Source: Neospora caninum Liverpool
Lineage: Eukaryota; Apicomplexa; Conoidasida; Eucoccidiorida; Sarcocystidae
DNA: 64,000 nt
Assembly: GCF_000208865.1 (NCBI RefSeq)
Contig: NC_018396.1
Location: forward strand, 5,822,514-5,886,513
Reading direction: 5' to 3'
Notes under the pieces: generated by a model
The model's database searches: none
Told to the model about the DNA's origin: nothing
The model's input: only the letters and a program-made list of their open reading frames with translations
In this document: positions 24,379-36,276 of the stretch, in pieces
Layout of the letters: every line of letters starts with the position of its first letter
Position numbering within the stretch: the first letter of the stretch is position 1
Position numbers and translations under genes: made by a program

Positions 24379-24431
<53 letters not shown>

Positions 24432-27400
24432 GATAGATAGATATAGATATAGATATAGATATGTACGTGGATGCATATGCATATACTTTCCTGTCCATTT
24501 GTGCAGATCTAGGCTGTTTGCCAGTGAGTGCTGACTCTGTGCAGATACACAGCGAGGCTGCCCATGTGCATTCCTTGTTTTCTTTCGACGCTGTTTGTCG
24601 CCTGAAACTGAGGTAGTGTAGCACGAAGGTGCCTTTTTCTCCAAGCTCCGGGGTTGCGTTTTCTCTGAAAAGGACACGCGACGGTCTGAGGACGTTCTGG
24701 CGACAGGCCACACTCAGCGTCTCACCGCATGTCGACGACGCCGAGCGTCCAGTGAAGACGATTGACGTGGAGCGGAATGAGGACGAGATCAACCGCAAAG
24801 ATGTCCACGTTTTGCCGCCGAGTCCACCTCTGAACAATGCGCGCATGCACCCATTCTGATCCACAGCCTCCGCCGGCCAACGGACCGCCTCACTTGCAAC
24901 CCCGCACGCGCGCTTCCCTCCCTCGACAGGGTGGCATCTCTGCATATTCAAAAGATTATCTATACACCTGAGGGCCTGCCTAGTTTCACAGACGCATAGA
25001 TGATGCACTTGTGTATATCCCGAATCAGGAATGTATCTGACCTCCTCTATATATTTGCCTCAGCCCTCTCCATCTCTATATCAACATATATGTGCATGCA
25101 TTGTTCTCTGTCAGTTTGTCCACCAGTTTGTCCACCTGCACAGCCATCCAAACGCATACCTTATGTGAACATATAAGTAACACTTGTAGTCTTCTGTCGC
25201 TAGCTCTCTGGATATCTCTCTCGAGCGCCGTGAGCTGCCTCGCACTTCGTTTCTTACCCGAACGGAGGCGTAGTCGTAGGTGACATCTGCACTGTGTCCT
25301 CCAGTCAGCTTCGCGTAGAAGAAGGTGTTGAAGAAGAAGGTTTTCCAGATGCTGCATGGAGAGGAGAGAGAAGAGAGCAGAGAGAGAAGTGGAAAGAGGA
25401 AACCCGAGAAGCATCTGACAAAGCAGATTGACCAGTTCGATGCGCCCCGCGTACCGACATACCCTCGCTCTTCGGGCTCATCCACCTCACTGGCAACGCG
25501 AGAATGAAAAACCCTCACTGGGGAAGATGACAGCAGAAAGAAAATGGAGAAAAAAGAAAGGGAGGAGAAAGAGAAGGAGAAGGAAAGGAGAAGGGAGGAG
25601 AGAGACAAACGGAGAAGCGACGAAGCGAAGGCCAAGACGAACGACAGAACAAGGAAAACCGTACGGAGGCGACAGACGCCTCGAGGCAAGGACTCCGTTT
25701 CATTAGATTAGGAGAAAACCTCGAATCGCGCGCGACGGACGAACAAGCATTTCACAGCGCGCAAAGCAGAGATGGAAAGACGCAACTTTTTCGAGGAAGA
25801 GGACCGACGTACTTTTGTCCGAGGGCGCGTTGTTTCTCGTTGCGCTCCTGCAAAACACAGGAGCACAAGGACTGAAATGTGCAGCAGACGGCGAAGACGC
25901 CAGAAGTTGGGAAAGACTACCGAAAAGCACGCAGGACATTTGTGAAGGAAACAACGCGCCCTCGCCTCAGTTATGTGCTCGATTTTCATCTCTGTTCTGC
26001 AAAATACATTCGAGCAGAGAGGCCACGCGAGACGGCGTTCTTGAGCACGGGAAGCGCACCGCCACGACGAGGTGAACAGACACACGAGATGGCGAGTAGA
26101 TGCAGCTTAGAAGACAGTTCATGCATGCATATCGCTGCATGCATATCGCCGTGTGTCTCGGGCGTTCGATCGCCGACAGTTGCGGGAGGTCAGGGACGGA
26201 GGAAAAGCAACGCGCTTTACCTGCAACATTTGCATATAGAAATTGATAACTTCGTCGTTCAGCCAGTTTGAGCCGTACAGACACTCCAACTGTCCCCTGC
26301 GGAAACACGCAGAAACGAGGTCCTCTCCAACGTGCACGAACCCCTCCGAGAAAGAAGCCGAAAGGGCTTTCTTGGGATTCTTTAATCAGAGTGTTTATAG
26401 CTCGCTGGTTGCATCGCGGAGCCCCAGCTACAGAAAGGAAAGAGCGAATGCGAAAGGAAGAGAGAGAGAAAGCAAAGAGAAGAGCACGGGAGGGAACGAA
26501 GACAGAAGAAACGGCGAGGGAGAGAGGGTGGGAAGATCTGGAAAGCAGACAGCTTTTCCTTAGAGACTGGGGAAGGCAAAGGACCGAAAAACGTGCAAAG
26601 GCACCGTACCCCGCCAAGCCAATATTGAATTTGTCGATCAGAACCGAGCTGGGGTCTGAACACGTCAGCAAGGTTTGAGCGGCGGCCAGTGCTTCTGCAG
26701 GGAGAGAAGAGGAAAAACAGGCAGAGGCCGTGGAAAGGAGGAAAGGAGGGAGAAAGGGGAGGAAAAGGTGAGAGAAAAAGCGATAGAAAGGAAGAGCGAG
26801 GTCCTTTCGGTGGGACAGACACTTGTGCTTACGACCGACAAAAGCAGATCATGGTTTTTGAGCACACCTCTGGCGGTGTCTAGACAGCTCCGATGAGAAG
26901 AGAGAGCGTAAAGTGAAGTTTCTCACAAAAACCGCCCTTTGTTACCTGCGTCGCATCGCATCGGCGACTCGCGATTCCAGCGAACGGGAACGAGCGGCAG
27001 AGGCGGCGGAGGCGGCTGAATGAGCGCAGAAAACAGGAACAAGAAGGAAACCGAGACTGACGAGAGAAAGAAACGGAATCTGGAGCAAAAGGCAAACCAG
27101 ACCGACAAGCAGAATGCAGAGCTTACCACCACAGGAAGGCCTACGTGAGTTCACACATGAAGTGACTAGCAGAGAGCAAGGCCGCACCTCATTCTCCGTT
27201 CCGTCTACGTTTACTTGCCCACATCTGAAAACGTTCACCTCCAAATATAAATACATCTCCATATGCATATATATATATATATATATATCCACACCACGGG
27301 ATAGGTGCGTCTGTATGTATGTATGTATGTATGTATGTATGTATATATATATATATATATATATGGAGAGACGGCAACATATAGTAGGTGTTGGATGAGC

Positions 27401-30303
27401 CTGAACGCCGTTAAATGTCGGAGGGTCTGGTCCTCGTCGGTGGTCGCTGCGACAGAACGTGGAGGTTTTTACCACTTTGAGCGCGGAGAGGAGGCGCTCG
27501 CCGCGCGCCGGCAGGGTTTCGAGGAGACTCTTCGCACGCCTCTCGCGCTCTCGCAGCAACTCCTGACAGAAGAGAGAGAAGAGGGCCCCCGCGAGAAGTT
27601 TAGCACACTGGAAAGGAGCGAAAACGACGGAAAACTTCGCTCTCTTCCACCGCGCGCCTGTGAAGGCATTCTGAGAAACGCGCGGCGAAGCCCGTGCGAG
27701 GACAGAGGCGCGCCGCCAGGACAAGAAGAAAACCTTCGGAGAATTTGTAAAACGCATGCTCGCCAGTCCTCAGGAAAAGTGGAAAGTTTCAGCAAATGAC
27801 CGGGCCTTCGGTCTGGGGAGTTACAGCGATTGCAAATCTCTCTCCTCCACTACCCACTTAGGGGCATGAGGGGAGGCTGACGATTGGCTGTGAGTCGAAT
27901 TGATCATCGAATTTCGTACTCACGCGGAACAGCCTTTGCTCGCAAAATAAATATTCCTCTTGCCTCACCCTTTGCTTCTTTCTCTCTTCGTCCCCCAGTT
28001 CGTACACGAGTATGGCTATCCCCCTGGTATCTCCACACCGAAAGGTTCTTCATTCGTCGTCAGTTCAGGAGGAGGTAAAACTATATCTTATGCATTTGGT
28101 CCAGCATCTTTACTGATCTCCCTCCCTTCACTTCCTTCTCTTTCCCTTCTCTTCTGCTCCTGTCTCCTTCTCTATGCTCCTTCTCCCTGTCCTTGCTCGC
28201 CTTTCCTCTGCATCTCAACCCCGTCTGTTTCTCCCCTGTTTCTTGTTGCCCCCTTTTCTTGTTCAAATTCTCGCTTTCCCCCTCTCTTTTTCTCCTCTGT
28301 TTGCCCGCCTTTTCTCTCTATCTCCAGTCAGCTATCGCCGCCGCCCCGTTCTCACCAGTTTCTCTTGAAGCGACGCCGCGTACGAACGATACACCTCAAG
28401 AGGTTTGCGCGCCGCTTGCGCAAGCGTCGCTGCACGCGCCTGGATCTCCTGGACTGTCTGTCGGCTGGTTTTGTCGCTCTCAGCCTTTGCGTGGGGCAGC
28501 GAGGCCGCGTCCGCCCCGAAAGGCTCAACCAGCGAGGAAGGCGCCGAGATGCCTCGACGCGCTCCGTCCCCGCTCCTGCCTGCAACCGGAGAAGCCACAG
28601 CGGGAAGGTAGTCGTCCTGTAAGAGAAAACCCCACACATCCGAGCACAACGGAGAGAAGGTGGAGAGAAGAAAGCAACAAAGCAAGACGAGAAGCACCGA
28701 CCCCAAGCCACGGGGTGGAGGAAAAGCAAAGAAGAGAAACACCGGTAAGACAAGTGCAAATACGAGAAAGATCTGCATCGCCATACGAGCTGTCTCGATT
28801 TTTTTCTCGACACCTCCAGCGGCCTCCGCCTCGACGGATCAGCACACGCACGGATTTATACATTTCTCTGTAGGAAGGTCGACGTGTATGTATTTGCATA
28901 CGCGTATAGATTCTTCTATAGATACCCGTCTTGATAGTGTTATATACATGTATACTTGTGCGTGTGTATGAAAATATCTGTACGCTGACCGTATACAGCA
29001 AACAGAGAAACACACGAGCACGGGGTGTGAGGTAGACTGGAGAGTGTAACGAGAGACAACCAGGCATTCTCCTTTGCATCTTACTAAGCATCGAGGAGTG
29101 AGATCGAGAACCGACCTTGTGTCCAGGGCGTCTGTTTTCCTCTTCCAGTAGAGAGATGAAAGCATGGCGTCCGAGAAGCCGTTCTCTGCCTTCGCATGTG
29201 TCTTCTCGCTCTCGGGTTCTTCGGTCTTCTGCGCCGTTTTCTCCTCTCTTCCGCTCCCTCCTTTCTTCGCCTTTGCCTTGTTCGCCGACGCGGTGGCATG
29301 CCAGCAGGCCGTCGCGGTGTCCATCTGAGACCATTCCCTCCCGCTCTCTGCCTGCTTCCCGAGAGAGGGAGTCAGAGCCACCGAGGGGGAAATCCGGGCT
29401 GTCTGTCGCGCGTTCCTGCGCATCGAAAAACTCGAGGTCAGAGCTTTGCGTCGCATGTCGCTCTTGGGGCCGATCGCCGCTCTCTCGGAGTACGTTCTCT
29501 GTTTCGGCAGTGGCTGAAGAGAAAAAGGCGTCTGAAGCACTGGCGAAGAGAGAACGCTGAGCCTGCGCCGCGGAGGCGCTGCGTTGGTGTTCCTTCCTCC
29601 ATTTGTGCTCCGCAGAGGCGCCGAAACAAAACGCGTTCGCTGCGGGGAGAGCGGCCGACGAAGCAGATCCCCCTGCTCCAGCGCGAGGTGTACGTACACC
29701 CCGCGAAGAGAGGTGCGCAGAGGACTCGCGGCCGTCACCCGGGAGCTCGCGAGGCCGAGAAGCGAAGTTCGCTCTCGGGGAGGCGGCGCCTTCTCTGCTG
29801 CGAGAAAGGCGCGGGAAAGAGGGAAGCGAAGACAAATCGCCGGAACGCGAAAAACGAGAAGACGCCGAGGTGGCCGCATCCGCATGACTGGGCATGCGGG
29901 GAGAGGCAGTATCGGACGACCAAGAGAAGGCGTGTCTCTCTCTGGAAGAGGGCGAGGCTTCATTTTCCGGAAGACAGAGGGACTCGAAGGCCGCAGAGTG
30001 AGAAGACGCTGAGTGAGGCGCAACAGAGGTGAGAAACCGAGAACCTGCGGTAGAGGCAGAGATGCTGCGACGAGAAGCAAAGGAAGAGAAAGAAGAAAAG
30101 GGAGAAGAGGAGTACACAGGGGAAGAGGAGTACAAAGGGAAAGAGTTGAGCAGAACTCTGCTGGCACACGAGGAAGGGGGGCGCGTCGGGAGCTGAGGCT
30201 GCGCCGGCTCAGAAGTGGAAAATGCAGGCGTCGGCGCGCGCGGGAAAGAAGCCAGACGCTCGCGATCTCTCTCCATCTTTGGCGGAATGTCAATATCCAT
30301 CAT
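22912..30303 (-). CDS. SUMO-specific cysteine protease (Ulp1/SENP, peptidase C48)
   Basis: Thirteen exons: 30303-29116, 28616-28356, 27562-27473, 27015-26946, 26694-26610, 26296-26221, 25847-25813, 25351-25258, 24829-24726, 24090-23971, 23702-23612, 23342-23214 and 22947-22912 (792 residues). All phases close if exon 10 ends at 23971 (weak donor GTGTCG); the stronger donor at 23983 breaks frame. The C-terminal half is a full C48 domain: [16 protein letters not shown] (the WLND substrate-groove motif), [27 protein letters not shown] (catalytic His), IYFFDSLGG (catalytic Asp) and [16 protein letters not shown] (oxyanion Gln and catalytic Cys). It ends RIRHKM then [11 protein letters not shown]. 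The first 396 residues (exon 1) are Ser/Arg/Ala low complexity, likely for targeting, as in human SENPs. Such enzymes mature SUMO precursors and remove SUMO from targets, usually at nucleus or nuclear pore. The start is the first of two tandem ATGs. Introns contain the largest AT tracts of the window. Confidence 0.93.
24275..24462. repeat. Compound (TA)n/(CATA)n/(GATA)n microsatellite
   Basis: About 190 bp of ATATAC/TATATA blocks ending in AGATAG/AGATAT units, within the 24091-24725 intron of the SUMO protease. On the minus strand it mimics a long Tyr/Ile frame; that is an artefact. Confidence 0.95.
27260..27366. repeat. (TA)n and (TATG)n microsatellites
   Basis: A TA tract at about 27266-27288, then seven GTAT units at about 27312-27340 running into a second TA tract. 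It lies in the SUMO protease intron between exons 3 and 4. Confidence 0.95.
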
Positions 30304-32162
30304 GGCCACAAAACGAAAAAAGAAGAAATCCGCAAATAATCAAAATACAAGTAAGTGTGCATATCAGCTCATATTTGTATGTTTAAGTCGAGCTGAGCGG
30401 GGACTACGCCGAAGAGGACGGCTGGAAGACTGAGAAATACAAAGGGTAGGAGCGCGTGGAAACGAAAGAAGAGATGAACTGCAATTTCCTCTGTTTCTTC
30501 CCTTCCCTTCGTCGCCACACTCGTCGCAACGAGAGGAAGATGCTCTCGACAGATGCAGATACAGCGGGAAAATGTTGCGAGCGCGAAGTCGCGCTCGATT
30601 AGACACGAAAAAAGCCGCTCTCCAAGGCGAGAAGGCAGGCAAATTTGCGAAGTGAAGGGACACTCGGAAATGACGCACGAAAAGAGGCAACTCGCGGGTA
30701 AATATACTCAAGATAGGTCCCTTTTGTCGGCGGGAAAGAAGACGACGAGAAAAAGTGGCAAAGGGGAAGAAACAAAAGCCACAAAGACCACTGCAGGCTG
30801 TTAATCCGCGTCACACTTTTCTACCCTTCTCCCGCCACCGTGCACATGCAGGGAAACCGTTCGCCGGCGACGCTAGCTTGCCTCCGGTGTCTTGCCACAA
30901 AAATCGGGATTTTCACAAAACAAAGAGAAACGGGACAATCTGGTCAGTTCTGCTGAAGAGCGTGGCGGCATGTTCGTGTTTTTTCTTGGAAACACTGTTC
31001 CGGTCGCACTCAGGGGGAAACGCGGATTCACTTCACTTTCCAGCAGAGATTTTTCGTGTGAGGGGCAAGGGGGGCGAGTCCTCTAGTCTTCTTTCTCTGT
31101 CTCCGTTCCCCGATTGTTTGCCGTGAACGTGGATTTCTAGGAAGAAGAAACGTGCAGGCGTCCGCTAGAGTATGACAGAGTCTGCGCTGCTTGTTCGGAG
31201 CACGACCGATCCTCTCTGACGTGTTTTCAGTCGCACCTCAGGTGTACATACACCTCATCTGCCAACACTTCTCCTCAGGTGTATATACACCTCACAGCCC
31301 TCACTCCCTTCGCTGTTTCGGCCACGTGCGCCACAACGTCTTCGGGTCTACTTGTGCAGGGTGGCCTCGTTTATCTCGGACTCGCCAACACCACTCGGCT
31401 GTGCTTTCACCGTTTCCTTCCTCCTCTTCTTTTCCGCACGCAGAGGCTCCAACGCCGTTGTCTCCAGCCAACACAGAGAGGCGGCTGGTATCTGTAGCAA
31501 CTCCTTGTCGACGTCCGCAAGACGCCTATTCACGCATCGCTCACGCGAGTGCCTGCAGAATGCTTCTATCACATATCCCCCAAATTTAGAGAGGTTACGC
31601 TTTTCTCAAGTGAACTCTATTTCCTCTCTCTGTACCTGTTTGTTGCTGCGCGACCCTCTGCTGTCTAGGTTGTTGCCTCTCGTCTTTCTTGTTCCCGGTT
31701 TCCTCCCTCACTCCTCCCTCTAGCTGCCGCTCTCCTGTGTCTCCTGCATAACTCGAGATCTTTCTCTCGCGTTTATCTTCGCTTCTTCGTTTCGTTGTCG
31801 CGTCCTTTCCGTCTGCTTCTTTTTCTCCTGCGTAGGCTCATCCTGGCGGCGGCTTTTCCTTCACCTGTCCCGCCTGTCCTGTGTGCGCCTTCTCGTCGTC
31901 TCTTCTCCTTCGTTTTCGTTTCGGTTCTGCCCTCGTTTTCCGTCTGTTTTCAGGCGTTCTGTTCCTCCTGTGTCTCGCCTCCTCCTCTTCCTTTGCATTC
32001 CGGCCTCTTGCGGCTCTGGTGCCCGCGGGCCCGGCCTCGTCCCCCGCTTGCTGCGCATTTTCCTCTCGGTTTCCGCGGCTGTTTGCTGTGCGTTTCCACC
32101 CTTTTCTTCCGGTTTTTTCACCGCGCTTCGTCTGCTGTCGTGAGTTCTTCTCCGTTAACATA
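30304..32162. promoter_or_regulatory. Shared upstream region of the SUMO protease (-) and RPA3 (+)
   Basis: A 1.86-kb head-to-head interval with no supported coding frame. The half next to RPA3 (from about 31620) is strongly pyrimidine-rich, typical of coccidian 5' UTRs; the half next to the protease is correspondingly purine-rich on the plus strand. The most distinctive content is a pair of near-identical palindromes at 31240 and 31277. Confidence 0.6.
31237..31295. promoter_or_regulatory. Duplicated AGGTGTAyATACACCT palindrome
   Basis: AGGTGTACATACACCT at 31240-31255 and the perfect palindrome AGGTGTATATACACCT at 31277-31292. The surrounding 22 bp (CCTC on the left, CA on the right) are also shared, differing at one base. 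Spacing start to start is 37 bp. A dyad-symmetric, duplicated site between divergent genes suggests a dimeric factor; which factor is unknown. Confidence 0.45.
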
Positions 32163-33657
32163 ATGTACGCCGGCATTTCTGATCCGTCCGGGGGGTTTGG
32201 AGCACCGGCCTATCAGACCTACCCCCGAGGAGAGGAAACGAAGACGTATCGGTGAGTTTCGCGGCTCACGCCCCCGCCCGAATCAGCTGTCTTCTCCGTC
32301 GGAGAAGACAGCTGATTTTTTTTTTCAGAAGGGAACGCAAGAGGTTGGGTGAGCGACACTGCGCCGCCGTGTGTGTGAAGGACAGGGGCATCAGCATCCC
32401 GTCCCGGCGGCTCGCCCTTTCACAGTCTTTCCTCTTATTCTCTCTCATGCCCTACAGGCTCACCAATGGAAAGTTCCTCGGGCGGTATGTGAACCAGCCA
32501 GTGCGGCTCCTCGGCTTCCTCAAAAGCCTCGAGGATGCCGGATCGCGCCTCGTCTTCACAACCACAGACGGTACTCCTTTGTCCCCTCATTTTTGCCTTG
32601 TTTTTGTTTCCTTCTGTTTCTGAGCCGGCTTCATCTCTTCCTCGTATCGCCTTCCCCATCTTCGTTTTGCCTTGTCGTGCGGTTTGTCTCGCTCCTCCTG
32701 TTATCCTTTTTCGTTCTCGCCATGTTCTCCGTGATCTTCGTGTTCGCGTTCTTCCTCCTCCTTTTCATCTCCTCCTGGCACTGCTCTCTTCTGACTCTCC
32801 CTCTGCCTGTCTTCTCCCTTTTCGTGGGTGTCTCCTTTCTTCTAGGCTTCCTTCACTTTGTGTTTTTGTTTCGGCCTTGTCTTTGCATTCGCTGTTTCGT
32901 CGCGCTTGCAGTTCCCTTGGCGGCGGGCGCATTTTCCGTCTTTTTGACGCTCCACGCTTCCTTTGCCCCCCGCGTTCGTCTTCTCGGTCCTTTTGCCTTT
33001 CTCTCCTTGCGTTTCTGCTGCGCTGTCGTGCCTCGCCCGGCCAAACCACGCAGGCGCCTCTCTACCCCGTGGACTCTGCTTTCCTCTCTCTTCGTTCCGT
33101 CTTCATTTTTTTAATGCAGGCTGTGTGCGCTTCCCGTCCCCTCTCCCGTTTCTCCGTTTCCTCTCGCTTTTCTCCCCTTCACTCTTTTCTCTCCTTCCGC
33201 ACTTCGCTCCATTCGCGCGTCTTGCTTCTTGCCACTCTTTTTTCTCTGCAGGGATGACAGTCTCCTGCGCACTGGCGTCGCCCGCTCCCCACGACCCCGC
33301 CACGATGGACAAAGTTCTGGTCGTGTGTGGCATTCTCTCTTCGGCGTCGCCCACCCAGTTGGCGGACGCGTTCTTCACCCCTCTGGGAAACGAGCTGAGT
33401 AGGTCGCCTTTTCCGTTTTCGAGGCGGGAGAGATCCGACACACGCACACACACGGCGACACTCCACACGCGTTCCCCGTTCCTTTCCGTCGTGGCCTTCC
33501 CCTCTCTGCGCTCACGTTTTAGCCTCTTTTCCTTTTCCTCCTCTCTGAAGACGCAGACCAAGCCGACGAGGTCGTGGCCATGGCGCACCACGATTTCTTC
33601 TCCCCGTTCTACTCCGCCGCCTCCGACACCCCCGCCGCTGGAGAGCATCCGCACTGA
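32163..33657 (+). CDS. RPA3: Replication protein A 14-kDa subunit (RPA3, OB fold)
   Basis: Four exons: 32163-32251, 32458-32570, 33252-33398 and 33551-33657, all closing in phase, 151 residues (human RPA3 has 121). After a Gly/Pro/Tyr-rich leader beginning MYAGISDPSGGFG, the OB-fold core reads GRYVNQPVRLLGFLKSLE, then SRLVFTTTDGMTVSCALASP, then MDKVLVVCGILSSASPTQLA, the order of strands seen in RPA3 (GK/RYV-x-x-PV opening, a TDG turn before the third strand, KVLVVCG after). A C-terminal helix around ADEVVAMAHHDFFSPFY fits the helix that joins the RPA trimer core. RPA binds single-stranded DNA in replication, repair and recombination in the nucleus. Start: the only ATG of exon 1 in frame. It is divergent from the SUMO protease. 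Intron 1 carries a perfect hairpin. Confidence 0.85.
32281..32325 (+). other. Perfect 18-bp inverted repeat followed by T10, in RPA3 intron 1
   Basis: AATCAGCTGTCTTCTCCG (32281-32298), one T, then its exact reverse complement (32300-32317), running directly into a T tract that ends at 32325 and then CAG. As RNA this gives an 18-bp stem with a one-base nominal loop next to a U-run. Confidence 0.9.
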
Positions 33658-36276
33658 TCGGCTTATAGACGGCGAAAAGGCATCCGACGCAAAAACCCTC
33701 GAACAAAGCAGACGCTTCACAGCACAGAAGCTGTCAGAGAAAACAATGCGAGCCTGGGGAGAACGGTTAGATGTTGAGAAGTTTGAGAGATGCGGTCGAC
33801 GCGGCGCGAGTTCAGAGGTAGGAAAGGAGACGGCAGGTTGCCCAAGCAAGTTTCTTTTTCGTGTTTTTTGGCCTGGACCAAAAAGGCGCCTTCGAGTCTA
33901 CCGCACGTTGGCAGCACAAGTCACCTCGCGGTGTGATTTCTTCTCGTTCCACGGACGCTTTTCGCCTCGAGGAAAGTCCGCGGGTCACCCACCTCGTCTC
34001 GGCTCCTCTCCACTTTATGTACAGACACACATCTCCATTTATCTGTAGGCATCAATATATATATATATATATATATGAATATTTGCATATATATACATAT
34101 ATATATGTAGGTGGACATAGGTTTTCGTACATGATCCATCACTAGTATATACATCTGCATTTATATATGCAGAGTTGCTAGATAGCGCTGAGATGCCCGA
34201 AGCAAATGACGGCCGCGCAAGTTTCCGTGGATGCCTCATCGTTGGCGGTGTGCCAAGACTCACCCCGCACCTGTTTTAGGGCGGCGGCGGGGATTCAGCC
34301 GATTATGAGTGTCATGTCTGGCTGAAAATGCGGAGTAGCGAGGGCCACGCAGGTGCGCAAAAGGCCGATGCCAGGCCATTTTGGGAATGACCAAATTCTT
34401 TTCTCGCCTCTCGCGCTTCGCCGTTTTCGCGCCTCCTGACCAGACGCTCTTCGCTATTAGATGGCAGCGGCAAGCTACGCTCTTCCTTCGTCGGTCTCGT
34501 CGCTTTTCTTTTTATCCTTTCCCGTCTGGAGAGCAGTTTCCTCCACTTTTCTCTTTCCTTTCCTCGCTCCGCAAGAAGGCCCTAAATGGATTTGCATGCT
34601 TGCAACAGAGACCCGAGAGGAAAGTAATTCTTTTCGTCACTGTGCTATAAACCGTTTCGATAAAACGTCGCGATGGTGTAAGGTCAAGGCGCTTTCCTTT
34701 CTTTCCTTTCCCGAAGCGAAGCAGCTACGTAACGGGGATCTTTTCGTCATCAATCAAACGGGAGAGTGCATGCCTCTCGCACTTGAGCAAAACCAATCCA
34801 AAAACTCAAGTTGCGCCACCGTGTCTACACGGACAGATGTACTCCGAGAGAGAACTCCATTTCTCTCTCTCTCCATATATATATATATATATATATATAT
34901 GTCTCTATACATGGATATATATATATATATATACATACATATACATATACCTAGGCAGTAACGTTTTTCATCAATTGATAGTGTGGAGGAAACGAGGAAG
35001 GAAAATGTGAGAGTCGAGTGCCCACGTTGAGACCCGTGGGAAACCGAAGAAAGTGGATACGTGTGCTGTTTGGGTCATGGGACGCTTGAGTGTATATCAC
35101 TTTCACCAATTCTTTGTGGAGTGTCTAGGTATTCAACAGTTGTTTCAATACTGAAAAACGTAGTAAAATTGAAAAGCTTTGGAGCCAAGCTGAAAAAGGA
35201 TTTTGATCTGCGCTTCCGGAGCTCGCCTTAGCCAGCGCCTCCTTCCTCGCCTTATACAAACACCCGAACTGAGGCCTGCCTTTTGAATCCACAGCTAGCT
35301 GGGCCAGGCCTGCCGGGAGCAAAAAGGGTTTCGAATAATTAACGTGATCGCGTTTTTCCACTCACCATCGGAGATAAACTGTATTTTTAGCATTCACACA
35401 GCTACGGAAACTGTCCTGCGTGAACGCCGTAGGCTGGTCCTAAGCGCCCAGAGAACTCAATCAACACCATGGCTGTGAAAAACAAGACGTCCCTTTAATC
35501 TGAAACGAGAACCTAACGAAATTGGGTTTCCCAGTGGCTCGCTACAGAATGCCAAAACGATGAAGTACGGCTTAATTTCGCCTCTGCATGCGAATTCCCT
35601 GCAGCCTCGTGTTCCGTGGAGAGTGGCAGCGTGGAGGCGAGAAGCCTCAGGCACGTCAACTGCTATCCATGCGAAGCGGTGAAAACAGCTGCAAGAACGC
35701 GGATTGTGAGTTTCCTCTATCGTTCCAGAGCGAAAGAGGCAACCGAGCAACGGAGAGACTTGCAGGGTGGAAAAAACACACCGCCTAAAGTGAAGACAAA
35801 CGACTGCTCGAATAGGATCCCTCGGCAGCAAAAAACCAAGAGAGCGACGACACGCATTGCAGGTCGCCCTGTATTCGGAGCGCCTATGCGCAACACATGG
35901 AGCACCAGTCCATGGAAGCACTCCAGAGGACGCCACAGGGAATTCGTGCAGTGTCGACTAAAGAACCAAACACAAAGGCGTGTCTTAGCAAGTTTCAGAA
36001 AAGAAAACAACAAAGCCAGTACACGCGCATGCATGCACAAAAAACCAATGAATACTTCAATTCATATGATGACATATTTATACATGAATGTATATATACA
36101 TCACTATACATGCACACACTCATATATATATATATATATATATGAATAGAGAGATGGAGCGACAATTTTTCGTCGTTTCACAGGTGGAGCACAGGAAGAC
36201 GAAACTGGAAACATGAAACTCGGACGTGCCAGAAAAGCGGCTCGCATGGAAATCGCATTTTCGATCATCCGCTTTC
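33658..36276. other. Convergent 3' flanks of RPA3 and the M16 protease
   Basis: Contains TA tracts near 34050-34080, 34870-34935 and 36120-36145. Frames at 35457-35936 (-) and 35616-36149 (+) overlap and have no motif. I see no gene. Confidence 0.5.

Noticed and set aside
24121..24440. Tyr/Ile-rich frames such as [10 protein letters not shown]
   Set aside because: Translation of the (TA)n/(CATA)n microsatellite in a SUMO protease intron.
26119..26160. Direct repeat TGCATGCATATCGC x2 as a promoter element
   Set aside because: It resembles the TGCATGC motif but lies in an internal intron of the SUMO protease, so a promoter role is unlikely.
26833..26879. Exon-like segment [15 protein letters not shown] in the SUMO protease
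   Set aside because: It has splice-like ends, but including it breaks the frame into the next exon, whereas joining 26946 directly to 26694 is in phase.
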